A stretch of 8,843 bases of DNA from Pedosphaera sp. GTDB taxonomy: Bacteria > Verrucomicrobiota > Verrucomicrobiae > Limisphaerales > Pedosphaeraceae. The stretch is from positions 1 through 8,843 of the forward strand of contig JAQGPB010000386.1 of assembly GCA_028293265.1 (NCBI GenBank), written 5' to 3'. Made by a program: the position numbers and the translations under genes. Within the stretch, counting starts at the first letter, position 1, and each line of letters starts with the position of its first letter. Of this stretch, positions 1 through 6,600 are shown one piece after another. The notes beneath the pieces are model-generated. The model made no database searches. It saw nothing but the letters and a program-made list of their open reading frames with translations, and was not told where the DNA came from.

Positions 1-1
1 T

Positions 2-2635
2 TACGCCTGCGGATACCTGTTTTTGCTGTTGTTCATTGCCGGACCATTGCGGCGCTTCGGCGCCTACACCATCCCTGATTTCGCCGAGGGACGATACGAC
101 TCGCCGGTGTTTCGAAAGATCGCAGTAATTTTCGTCCTGTTCATCGGTTTCTTTTACACCATGCCGCAGATGAAAGGCGCAGGGACGACCCTGGCCTATA
201 TTTTCCCCGGGCTCGATTATCGCTGGGGCGTGCTGCTGGTTGGCGTGGTGATCACGTTCAACGTGGCATTGGGCGGCATGAAGGGCATCACGCTGGTGCA
301 GGCGGTTCAATATTGGTTGAAGATGTTCGCCATCTCGGTGCCGATTTTTGTTTTGATGAGCGTGTATGGCAATTATGGAAAGCAACTGGGACTAAACGGC
401 GGTGATTTGCATGACAAAGGCCCGGAAGGTGCTCCCGCGAGGGTCGCCGCCTGGCTTTCGCCACCCGGGCCATTGACGACTAATCTGATCAGCGTCAGCA
501 CGAGCATGTCTTTGTCGGCGGTCAATGGTTGGGTCACTTGGGACGCGCCGCCGCTGCTGCAACGTTGGGAGGACCGGATTGATAGTTTGTTTGGACGAGG
601 GCAGCAGTATTATATGGTATCCGATGCCAAGACAATTTCGGTCTTGATGGAGTATTCCCAGCTTTCCGGGAAGAGGGTTGTCATCCACACCAATATTGGC
701 CTCACCCGGATGCTCGGGCCGTACACGTTAAACCGCACCAACTTGACCGGGGCCATCGCGCAAATTGAGTCGTTTCTGGACCAGCACGACATTGCCCTGG
801 TTCCAGACGGCGGCGGGACGATGCGCGTAATGACCAAGAAGATGGCTACCGATTGGATCGCGGCAAACTCCACAAGTTTGCGGCAGCCGCTTCCACCCGC
901 CGCTCCCAAAGACGAAGCGTGGCTCATGCCGTTCGGCCCGCTCACCACCAAAGCGGCGAAGGCGGCCAATGCTTCGCCGCGCTGGAACACCAGCCCGGAA
1001 ATGCGTGCGACGCTGATTGATTTCATGAACCGAAAACCGCCGACGTTAGGTGAAGCCTTTCGCACGCGGATTGGCGAGTCGCTGAAGAGAGTCATCGAAG
1101 GCAAACCCAAACAACAACAACAGCATTCGAACTTTGAAGATTGGACGAACATGGCGCCGAATGTGGTGAGAAAGACGATGCAGGACCCCATGCTCTTTGC
1201 ACTCCGCGATTTGGGCCTGCTCGTCGGGCGTCCGGTGCTGGTGGCGACGAACCTGCCCCGGCCTGCGTTGACAATGGATGGAGCCTTTCATTCGAGCGAG
1301 GAGTTCACAAATTATCTGGAACGGCTCCTTTTCACTAACGGCGTGCGTTTGGTTTGGGACAAAACGAGCATAAAAGCGATGGCCGCCGCCGACTGGGATG
1401 GTTATCGGAAGGAGCCGTCCAGCATTACTTTTGTGCCAAATAATGTTCACTCCTTCATGTTCAGCAACACGCTGAATGCTTTTATCGAATTCGAATACGC
1501 TGAAACAGTCGGTAAGCGAGTGTTCATGGCCCGAGACCTGCCAAAGCCGATAGTGATGTTTAATACCAATTTTCAAGCCATGCTTTCGCAAGAGGCTGTG
1601 CCGCGCATGGAAAAAATTATCGCTGAAGATGGTGTGACGATCATCCCGGTGAGTCAAAATGAAATCTGGGCGGTGCCGACAGCGGACTTGTCGCGTTACA
1701 AACTGCCACCAATCAACCAGCGCGCCTACTCCCTCCTGTACACCTATTCGCTCATCATTGCATTGGTATGTGGAACGGCGGGCTTGCCGCACATCCTTGT
1801 GCGCTTCTACACCAATCCCGATGGCGTGGCGGCGAAGCGCACTACAATGTGGGTGATGGTTTTGATCGGCGTGTTTTATTTATTCCCACCAATCTTTGGC
1901 GTGTTGGGAAGAAATATCTTGCCGGAACTCTACTCGGCGGTGGGGGCCAAGGGAACGGACAAGGTAGTTTTGGAACTGCCGAGTTTGCTCAATCAAAAAA
2001 TTCCTCATCTGGGTTCGGTGCTAAGCGGCATCACCTGTGCCGGGGCATTCGCGGCCTTCATGAGCACGTTCAGCGGCCTGCTGGTTTCGATGACCGGCGC
2101 GCTGGCGCATGACGTTTATGGCCGCATTTTAAGGCCGCACTCGACCTCTGAACAGCGGCTGCGTGCTTTCAAGGTTTGCGCGGTGATCATCGGCGCGGTG
2201 GCGATATTGCTGGGGATGCAGGTGGAGAAGTTGGATATTAATTTCATGGTGGGCCAGGCTTTTGCCATTGCTGCGGCGAGTTACTTTCCGCTGCTGTTTC
2301 TCAGCGTTTGGTGGCGGGGCATGACCACACGGGGAGCGGCTTGCGGGATGCTGTGCGGCGGTTTGCTGGCGCTGGCGGGCATTTCATTGACCAGCTTCAG
2401 TGATTTGAAATTGATCCATCTCGACGGTTTTTGGGCAGCGCATCCATTGGCGCGCATACTTTGCGAACAACCCGCGATTTGGGCGGTGCCGCTGGCGATT
2501 GGGCTGATGATCGCGGTTTCCAAACTGACTCGCCGCGAAATCCCGCCGGATGTGCGGATGAAGATGCTGGTTTTGCATGCGCCGGAAAAGCTGGGGCTCA
2601 AGCAGGAATATATTCAAGAGCATGCCGGGCACTGA
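2..2635 (+). CDS. Sodium:solute symporter (ActP/MctC-like SSS family) with large periplasmic insert, 5'-partial
   Basis: Inner-membrane Na+-coupled carrier of the SSS family, probably for a small monocarboxylate such as acetate or pyruvate; the substrate is inferred only from similarity to ActP/MctC. The frame is open to the left edge, so the first helices are missing; residue numbers count from the TTG at 23. Membrane segments lie near 31-49, 66-85, 95-115, 567-590, 605-628, 663-692, 714-732, 740-763, 770-790 and 817-834. Family signatures are GRYDSP after the truncated N-part, NVALGGMKGIT (80-90), GTAGLPHILVRFYTNPDG (584-601), AAFMSTFSGLL (677-687, with the Ser/Thr pair expected at the Na2 sodium site), HDVYGR and FMVGQAFAIAA (741-751). 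Between the helices at 95-115 and 567-590, where relatives have a short loop, there are about 440 extra residues (see the separate entries). By SSS/LeuT topology this loop faces the periplasm. The 3' end overlaps convergent bioA by 22 bp. Family assignment is very secure; substrate is not. Confidence 0.93.
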   Translation, partial: YACGYLFLLLFIAGPLRRFGAYTIPDFAEGRYDSPVFRKIAVIFVLFIGFFYTMPQMKGAGTTLAYIFPGLDYRWGVLLVGVVITFNVALGGMKGITLVQAVQYWLKMFAISVPIFVLMSVYGNYGKQLGLNGGDLHDKGPEGAPARVAAWLSPPGPLTTNLISVSTSMSLSAVNGWVTWDAPPLLQRWEDRIDSLFGRGQQYYMVSDAKTISVLMEYSQLSGKRVVIHTNIGLTRMLGPYTLNRTNLTGAIAQIESFLDQHDIALVPDGGGTMRVMTKKMATDWIAANSTSLRQPLPPAAPKDEAWLMPFGPLTTKAAKAANASPRWNTSPEMRATLIDFMNRKPPTLGEAFRTRIGESLKRVIEGKPKQQQQHSNFEDWTNMAPNVVRKTMQDPMLFALRDLGLLVGRPVLVATNLPRPALTMDGAFHSSEEFTNYLERLLFTNGVRLVWDKTSIKAMAAADWDGYRKEPSSITFVPNNVHSFMFSNTLNAFIEFEYAETVGKRVFMARDLPKPIVMFNTNFQAMLSQEAVPRMEKIIAEDGVTIIPVSQNEIWAVPTADLSRYKLPPINQRAYSLLYTYSLIIALVCGTAGLPHILVRFYTNPDGVAAKRTTMWVMVLIGVFYLFPPIFGVLGRNILPELYSAVGAKGTDKVVLELPSLLNQKIPHLGSVLSGITCAGAFAAFMSTFSGLLVSMTGALAHDVYGRILRPHSTSEQRLRAFKVCAVIIGAVAILLGMQVEKLDINFMVGQAFAIAAASYFPLLFLSVWWRGMTTRGAACGMLCGGLLALAGISLTSFSDLKLIHLDGFWAAHPLARILCEQPAIWAVPLAIGLMIAVSKLTRREIPPDVRMKMLVLHAPEKLGLKQEYIQEHAGH
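614..859 (+). repeat. Secretin N-domain/STN-like module, copy 1 (protein-level repeat)
   Basis: Residues about 198-279 of the symporter. The pattern is helix, then SGKRVVIHTNIG (215-226), a beta-like stretch LGPYTLNRTNLTGAIAQIES with a helix, then IALVPDGGGTMRVM (257-270) and a tail ending ATDW. The succession 'GK-x-V-x-hydrophobic … T-x-x-x-A-hydrophobic … hydrophobic-V-P-D-G-G-x-hydrophobic-R-V' is what I would expect of secretin N-domains (GspD/PilQ N0/N1, STN). It aligns by eye with two later copies in the same protein. The fold assignment is by eye only. Confidence 0.6.
1184..1405 (+). repeat. Secretin N-domain/STN-like module, copy 2
   Basis: Residues about 388-461 of the symporter. 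The core is LLVGRPVLVATNLPRPALTM (399-418), then a helix around SEEFTNYLERLLFTNG, a strand VRLVWDKTSIKAM, and a tail AAADWDGY. It shares with copy 3 the motif VG(R/K)-x-V-x-x-A-x-(N/D)-LP-x-P and with copy 1 the GK/GR-x-V start and the A-x-DW tail. Divergence between copies is high, so the duplication is old or the modules were acquired separately. Confidence 0.6.
1445..1699 (+). repeat. Secretin N-domain/STN-like module, copy 3
   Basis: Residues about 475-559 of the symporter. The helix LNAFIEFEYAETVG is followed by KRVFMARDLPKPIVMFNTNF, a helix around EAVPRMEKIIAEDG, a strand pair VTIIPVSQNEIWAVPTADL and SRY. The strand-turn-strand end (TIIPVSQNEIWAVP) matches the closing beta hairpin of secretin N-domains. 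About ten residues later the chain re-enters the membrane at AYSLLYTYSL. Confidence 0.6.
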
Positions 2636-4098
2636 AGCACTTCCTCGACTGATTGTGCGAGCGCCGTGACCATCTGCCGGACTTGCGCCGGAGTGGTGCA
2701 ATACGGAGGCATCAACACGATAACATTGCCAATCGGGCGAGTGAGAACGCCGCGTTTCGCCATGGCCTCGCAGACACGAATGCCGGCGCGTTCGCGAAGA
2801 TCAAAAGGTTCGCGCGTGCGCCAATTTTTGACCAGCTCGATTCCCGCAACCAAGCCGACCTGACGGATATCGCCGATTGCAGGCAGGTTCCAAAGTGGCG
2901 CCAGTTCAGTCTGCAAGATGGCCTGAAGTTTTTGCCTCGCCTGGATCGAAGGCTTGGCTTCAAGCAAATCCAAACTGGCGAGCGCGGCGGCAGCGCCCAG
3001 TTGGTTGCCGGTGAAGCTGTGGCCGTGAAAAAAGGTTTTGAATTCAGCGTAATCACCGAGGAACGCGTCGAAGACGGCTTGCGTCGTGAGGGTTGCCGCC
3101 ATGGGCAGATAACCGCCAGTCATGCCCTTGGCGACCGCAATGAAATCGGGTTGCACGCCCTCATGATGGGAGGCGAAGAGGGTTGCGGTTTGCGGGTTGC
3201 GTGTTTTTGATATTGAGTTTCCGGTGCGTCCGAAGGCGGTCATAACTTCATCGGCGATCATTTGCGCGCCGTGGGCGCGGGCGATTTCGGATACGCGACG
3301 CAGCCACCCGCGCGGTTGCGGGATCATGCCCGCCGCGCCCTGCATCAACGGCTCGAATACAAATGCGGCGTAGGGATTGCCGCGCTTTTTTTGGGCGGCA
3401 AATTTCTTTTCCACCAGCGTGATGCATTCGTGGTTGCATTTGCGGCATTCGCGGGCATCGGCGCGGTCGGGCTTGGCGCGATTGAACGGGCAGCGATAGC
3501 AATACGGGGCCATGACCCGGTCGGTTTTGAAGAGCAGACCGGCGTACGCCTTGTGAAAAAGATCAATTTGCCCAAGGCTGACCGCGCCGGCGGTGTCGCC
3601 GTGATACGCGCCCTGCAACGAGAGAAATTTCGGCTTCTGCGAATGGCCGGTGCGCTGCGCAAATGCGTAGGCAAGTTTCAGCGCCACCTCCATGGCGGTC
3701 GAGCCGTCGTCGGAGAAGAACACCTTTTGCAATTGCGGATTGCGGATTGCGGATTGCGGATTGTTTTCTGAATGCGTTGCTCTTTTGTGCCGGAGCGCGG
3801 CGGCTTTGATCAGACGTTTGGCCAGGAGAGAAGCGGGTTCATTAGCCAGGCCAAGGGCGGAGGTGTGGGCGACTTTGCGGAGTTGCTTTTTTATCGAGGC
3901 GTTGAGCTTGGGATGATTGTGGCCGTGGAGATTGGTCCAGATGGAGGAGTTGGCATCGAGGTATTCGCGACCGCGCGTATCCGTCAGCAATGCGCCGCGA
4001 CCAGAGGCGATGACGATGGGATCGTGCCTGAGCCAATCACGCATCTGGGTGAAGGGATGCCAGACGTGACGTTTGTCCAATTCGGCGAGATCAGGCAT
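2614..4098 (-). CDS. bioA: Adenosylmethionine-8-amino-7-oxononanoate aminotransferase (BioA)
   Basis: Class III PLP aminotransferase that converts KAPA to DAPA in biotin synthesis, with S-adenosylmethionine as the usual amino donor; cytoplasmic. It has 494 residues. Motifs: HVWHPFTQM (11-19), SDDGSTAMEVALK (129-141), GAYHGDT (163-169), ADEVMTAFGRTG (282-293, with the Asp that contacts the PLP pyridine N), AVAKGMTGGY (321-330, Lys324 the expected Schiff-base lysine), FHGHSFTGN (357-365) and TRPIGNVIVLMPPY. HVWHPFTQ and CYRCPF mark BioA rather than other class III enzymes. It is longer than typical BioA (roughly 430-455), partly because of two insertions encoded by heptamer repeats (about 109-122 and 295-306). 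A Cys cluster (200, 203, 218, 221, 225) follows the active-site Tyr region. The ATG overlaps the bioF stop by 8 bp with no clear Shine-Dalgarno, suggesting coupling. The 3' end overlaps the symporter gene by 22 bp. Confidence 0.95.
   Translation of the reverse strand: MPDLAELDKRHVWHPFTQMRDWLRHDPIVIASGRGALLTDTRGREYLDANSSIWTNLHGHNHPKLNASIKKQLRKVAHTSALGLANEPASLLAKRLIKAAALRHKRATHSENNPQSAIRNPQLQKVFFSDDGSTAMEVALKLAYAFAQRTGHSQKPKFLSLQGAYHGDTAGAVSLGQIDLFHKAYAGLLFKTDRVMAPYCYRCPFNRAKPDRADARECRKCNHECITLVEKKFAAQKKRGNPYAAFVFEPLMQGAAGMIPQPRGWLRRVSEIARAHGAQMIADEVMTAFGRTGNSISKTRNPQTATLFASHHEGVQPDFIAVAKGMTGGYLPMAATLTTQAVFDAFLGDYAEFKTFFHGHSFTGNQLGAAAALASLDLLEAKPSIQARQKLQAILQTELAPLWNLPAIGDIRQVGLVAGIELVKNWRTREPFDLRERAGIRVCEAMAKRGVLTRPIGNVIVLMPPYCTTPAQVRQMVTALAQSVEEVLQCPACS
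3182..3202 (-). repeat. Degenerate heptamer array 2 inside bioA
   Basis: On the + strand, GTTGCGG, TTTGCGG and GTTGCGT occur back to back, each one or two bases from the unit of array 1. The coding strand reads TRNPQTAT (BioA 299-306), in a loop between the ADEVMTAFGRTG motif and HHEGVQPD that is normally about a dozen residues shorter. The preceding SISK segment may belong to the same inserted sequence. Confidence 0.75.
3732..3763 (-). repeat. Heptamer tandem array 1 inside bioA
   Basis: On the + strand, four perfect copies of ATTGCGG (3732-3759) are followed by a partial ATTG. Read on the coding strand they are CCGCAAT repeats encoding the RNPQ/NPQSAIRNPQ peptide of BioA (113-122), just before LQKVFFSDDGSTA, where other BioA proteins have a short loop. 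The unit length of 7 is not a multiple of 3, so gain or loss of one unit would shift the frame. Confidence 0.9.
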
Positions 4099-5311
4099 AG
4101 GATGCGGCTTGCGTATTGCGTGTTGGGGCAGGCAGGGCGGTTGTGAGCATGGCCAAATCTTCCTCGGTATGTGAAGCGGTCAAGGTGAGGCGCAGGCGGG
4201 CTTCGCCACGGGCGACTGTGGGGTAGCGAATGGCGGGGATGTAGATGCCAGCATCGCGCAAGGCGGCGGCGGCTTTTACGGCGGCCTCTTCGGAACCGAT
4301 CATCAGTGGGATGATGGCACTTCGGCCAGATGACGGAGGCCAGCCAGTTTTGCCGAGAATGGAATTTGCTTTTTCGACCAGCGACCACAATTGTTGAAAG
4401 CGAGTCCGGCCTTCCTGGGATTGCACCAGTTCAATGGCGGCGCGCGCGGCGGCGGCAGCGGCGGGCACCGGCGCTGTGGAAAATATAAACGTGCGGGCGC
4501 GATTGATCAGATATTCGATGAGCTCGCGCGAACCGCAGATGTAACCGCCGGACGAACCGAGCGCCTTGCCGAGCGTGCCCATCTGGATTTCAATCCGGTC
4601 CGACACCGTCGCTTCTTCCGCCAATCCGCGCCGATGTTTGCCGAACAACCCGGTGGCGTGTGCTTCATCCACCATCAGCCAGGCGCCATATTTTTCCTTG
4701 AGTGTAACCATCTGACCGAGTGGCGCGGCATCGCCGTCCATTGAGAAAATGCTTTCGGTCACTATCAGTGTTTGCGAGCGGCGTTCAGCGCCGGTTGCGA
4801 CCGGACGGTTTTTTGCCCAACGGAGAATGTCTTCAAGCTCATTGAGATTGTTATGGGCAAAGACGCGGAGTTTTGCGCCGGAGAGGCGCGCAGCATCCAC
4901 AATGCAGGCGTGAACAAGTTTATCGAGCACGATGACGTCATCTTTGCCAACGATGGCGCAAATTGTTCCAACGGCGGCCGCGTAACCCGATGAAAACGAA
5001 AGCGCGGCTTCGGTGCTTTTGAACGCGGCCAGGGCGGATTCCAATTCGTGATGCGGCGCGAGCGAGCCGCAGATAAGCCGCGACGCGCCCGAACCTGAGC
5101 CGAACCGCTCAATGGCTTTGATGGCGGCTTCGTTCAATAGCGGGTGATTGGCGAGGCCAAGGTAATCATTGGATGAAAAGTTTAACAGCTCGCGTCCGGC
5201 GATCTTCAGGCGCGGCGACTGGGGCGAGTCCACGCGGCGCAATTCGCGATGAAGTCCCTGCGCCCGAATTTCGTCGAGGCGGCGGCTGAGTTCATCGGAA
5301 AAAGAATTCAC
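4091..5311 (-). CDS. bioF: 8-amino-7-oxononanoate synthase (BioF)
   Basis: PLP-dependent alpha-oxoamine synthase; it condenses L-alanine with a pimeloyl thioester to give KAPA, the step before BioA. With the GTG at 5311 the protein has 406 residues (E. coli BioF has 384). Motifs numbered from that start: NFSSNDYLGLANHP (44-57), the Gly-rich GSGSGASRLICGS (71-83), SSGYAAAVG (107-115), LVHA (132-135, His stacking on PLP), VDEAHATGLFG (214-224), GTLGKALGSSGG (245-256, Lys249 the expected PLP lysine) and IRYPTVARGEARLRLTLTAS (361-380). I chose the GTG because it overlaps the amidohydrolase stop as GTGA and has AGG six bases upstream; a TTG at 5341 would add ten residues with no family match. The C-terminal tail APTRNTQAASYA comes from a heptamer repeat. 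It is translationally linked to bioA by an 8-bp overlap. Confidence 0.95.
   Translation of the reverse strand: MNSFSDELSRRLDEIRAQGLHRELRRVDSPQSPRLKIAGRELLNFSSNDYLGLANHPLLNEAAIKAIERFGSGSGASRLICGSLAPHHELESALAAFKSTEAALSFSSGYAAAVGTICAIVGKDDVIVLDKLVHACIVDAARLSGAKLRVFAHNNLNELEDILRWAKNRPVATGAERRSQTLIVTESIFSMDGDAAPLGQMVTLKEKYGAWLMVDEAHATGLFGKHRRGLAEEATVSDRIEIQMGTLGKALGSSGGYICGSRELIEYLINRARTFIFSTAPVPAAAAAARAAIELVQSQEGRTRFQQLWSLVEKANSILGKTGWPPSSGRSAIIPLMIGSEEAAVKAAAALRDAGIYIPAIRYPTVARGEARLRLTLTASHTEEDLAMLTTALPAPTRNTQAASYA
4101..4121 (-). repeat. Degenerate heptamer array 3 at the bioF 3' end
   Basis: On the + strand, GATGCGG, CTTGCGT and ATTGCGT are three adjacent heptamers of the same family as the two arrays in bioA. 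They encode the RNTQAAS tail of BioF, beyond the part conserved in the family, and lie just ahead of the bioF stop/bioA start overlap. Confidence 0.7.
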
Positions 5312-5320
5312 GATTTGCCT
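5308..5320 (-). promoter_or_regulatory. GTGA stop/start overlap with upstream AGG, sets the bioF start
   Basis: On the minus strand the amidohydrolase TGA (5310-5308) shares bases with a GTG (5311-5309) that opens the conserved part of BioF. An AGG core lies six bases upstream of the GTG. This arrangement favours termination-reinitiation, so the two proteins are probably made in linked amounts. Confidence 0.7.
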
Positions 5321-6600
5321 GCGCTGGGCGCAATGGCCCAACGTCCATCAATCATGCTGGCGGCGACATGGCCACGATGATGCAAAACCGTCTCGCTGGC
5401 GGCAGTGGTTTTCCCCGCGTAAGGGATGGCAATCAAGTCAGCGAAGGCTCCAGTTGTCAGTTCGCCAATTTTGCCGTGAAGCCCCAACGCCTGCGCGCCA
5501 TTGACAGTGGCCATTTCCAAGATAGTCTCTGGCTTCAAGGCCGGATTTTTCGCGGCCAGTTCGCGCATTTCGTCAAAGAGGTTCAATTCCGTCAATTCCC
5601 TGCGCGGCTTGTGCAGGCTGGCGAGGCTGTCGGTGCCAAGGCATACATTGACGCCGGACGCGGCAAGTTCAGCCAACGGAAAGGCCCGGTGCTTGAAATA
5701 CGAGTGACTGCGCGGGCAATGGACGACGTTGACGTTCTGCTTGGCGAGCAAGGCGACGTCCCCGGGCGCGAGATAGTTGACATGGACGGCGAGCAGATTT
5801 TTGCCCAGGAGTCCATGCTGTTCCAGATGTTGCACCGGGGAACCCAACCCGCAGTCGGTCATGTCGCGCCCGCTGCGGCGCAGCCAGTCATACATTTTCC
5901 CGCTGCCATGCATGAACATTTCATATTCCTGATCGGATTCGGCCACGTGAGTAACAACCGGCAGATCGTGGCGCAGGACGGCTTCGGCAGCCAGGCGCAG
6001 CAATTCCGGTCGTGTGCTATAGGGCGAGTGCGGGGAAAGGCCCATGCGCCGTTGACCGGTTGGAACCGAGGCGATTTTCTCCAATGCTTCGCCAATGATT
6101 TCCGACGGAAGTCGCCGGCTTTTGACGCCGGTCATTTCGAGAAAGGAAATCACCCGCAACGGCGTGGCGGTCCAGACGTCCGGCAACAGTTCAGGCACCA
6201 TTTCAATGTCGCCGACCGTCGTGGTGCCGGTGCGAAGCAACATCTTGGCGCCAGTCAGCCATGATTCGGCGAAGTCAGAATACAGCCACCCGGACTTGCT
6301 CATGGTGATGAGTTGCAGCCAGTCAATGAAACTGGCGGGCGGTGCAAGCTGGCCGGCCATGCCCGTGTAATCGAGATGGCAATGGGCGTTGACCAGGCCC
6401 GGCAGCAAAATTGTTTCGCCGAGGTCCAGTAATTCACCTCGGTTTCGCGAACTAAATTCCTTCCATGAACCAATCGCAACAATGCGGTCACCAGCTATGC
6501 CGATGGCTCCATTCTCGATGGGCGGACGAGACACGGGCAGGACGAGGCGCGCGCGAAGCACGAGCTCGGGGTTAGTTTTAGATTGGAGGTTTTTGGTCAC
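5308..6600 (-). CDS. Amidohydrolase, aminodeoxyfutalosine/adenosine-type deaminase-like
   Basis: Metal-dependent hydrolase of the ATZ/TRZ-type amidohydrolase superfamily, 430 residues, cytoplasmic. An N-terminal beta-sandwich part (about 14-65) leads into LLPGLVNAHCHLDYTG (65-80, metal ligands His73 and His75), SPHSPYS (189-195), THVAESD (217-223, metal His218 and catalytic Glu221), VHVNY (272-276, His273), HCPRSHSYF (294-302) and LGTDSLAS (321-328, metal Asp324). The C-terminus rebuilds the sandwich (GAFADLIAI … GRWAI). The set of ligands is complete, so it should be active. The 'NAHCHLD … FIDWL' start and HCPRS…GTDSLAS resemble aminodeoxyfutalosine deaminases (menaquinone futalosine pathway) and SAH/MTA deaminases; the substrate cannot be fixed by eye. 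The GTG start at 6600 has no clear Shine-Dalgarno; a second GTG at 6561 (residue 14) is a possible alternative. It is the first gene of the operon with bioF and bioA. Confidence 0.88.
   Translation of the reverse strand: MTKNLQSKTNPELVLRARLVLPVSRPPIENGAIGIAGDRIVAIGSWKEFSSRNRGELLDLGETILLPGLVNAHCHLDYTGMAGQLAPPASFIDWLQLITMSKSGWLYSDFAESWLTGAKMLLRTGTTTVGDIEMVPELLPDVWTATPLRVISFLEMTGVKSRRLPSEIIGEALEKIASVPTGQRRMGLSPHSPYSTRPELLRLAAEAVLRHDLPVVTHVAESDQEYEMFMHGSGKMYDWLRRSGRDMTDCGLGSPVQHLEQHGLLGKNLLAVHVNYLAPGDVALLAKQNVNVVHCPRSHSYFKHRAFPLAELAASGVNVCLGTDSLASLHKPRRELTELNLFDEMRELAAKNPALKPETILEMATVNGAQALGLHGKIGELTTGAFADLIAIPYAGKTTAASETVLHHRGHVAASMIDGRWAIAPSAGKS

Larger units (their letters stand above)
374..1717 (+). 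other. Large soluble insert in the symporter's periplasmic loop
   Basis: Residues about 118-565 of the symporter (numbered from the TTG at 23) lack hydrophobic helices and interrupt an otherwise ordinary SSS protein. The flanking transporter sequence (SVPIFVLMSVYG before, AYSLLYTYSLIIALVCGTAG after) lines up with consecutive helices of ActP, where the linker is only some tens of residues. The insert contains an entry linker, module 1 (198-279), a spacer with a duplicated linker motif, a helical Gln-rich part (about 322-372, with QQQQ at 364-367), module 2 (388-461), module 3 (475-559) and an exit linker. The reading frame is continuous and codon use looks like the rest of the gene, so this is not a frameshift artefact or a recent mobile insertion. 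The periplasmic location is inferred from family topology. Confidence 0.85.

Noticed and set aside
1046..1792. Long open frame (248 codons) antisense to the symporter insert, plus another at 610-1191
   Set aside because: The composition is Arg/His-rich low-complexity of the kind made by reading GC-rich genes backwards, there is no recognisable domain, and the + strand frame is clearly coding.
3732..3763. CRISPR-like array
   Set aside because: The units are 7 bp, directly adjacent, without spacers and inside a coding gene, so this is a microsatellite-type repeat.
3262..3771. 169-codon + strand frame opposite bioA
   Set aside because: Shadow of bioA; it runs through the heptamer array (which has no stop in any frame), and that explains its length.
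5368..6264. 298-codon frame on the + strand opposite the amidohydrolase
   Set aside because: It mirrors the codon structure of a convincing amidohydrolase with all metal ligands; its own translation shows no family motif.
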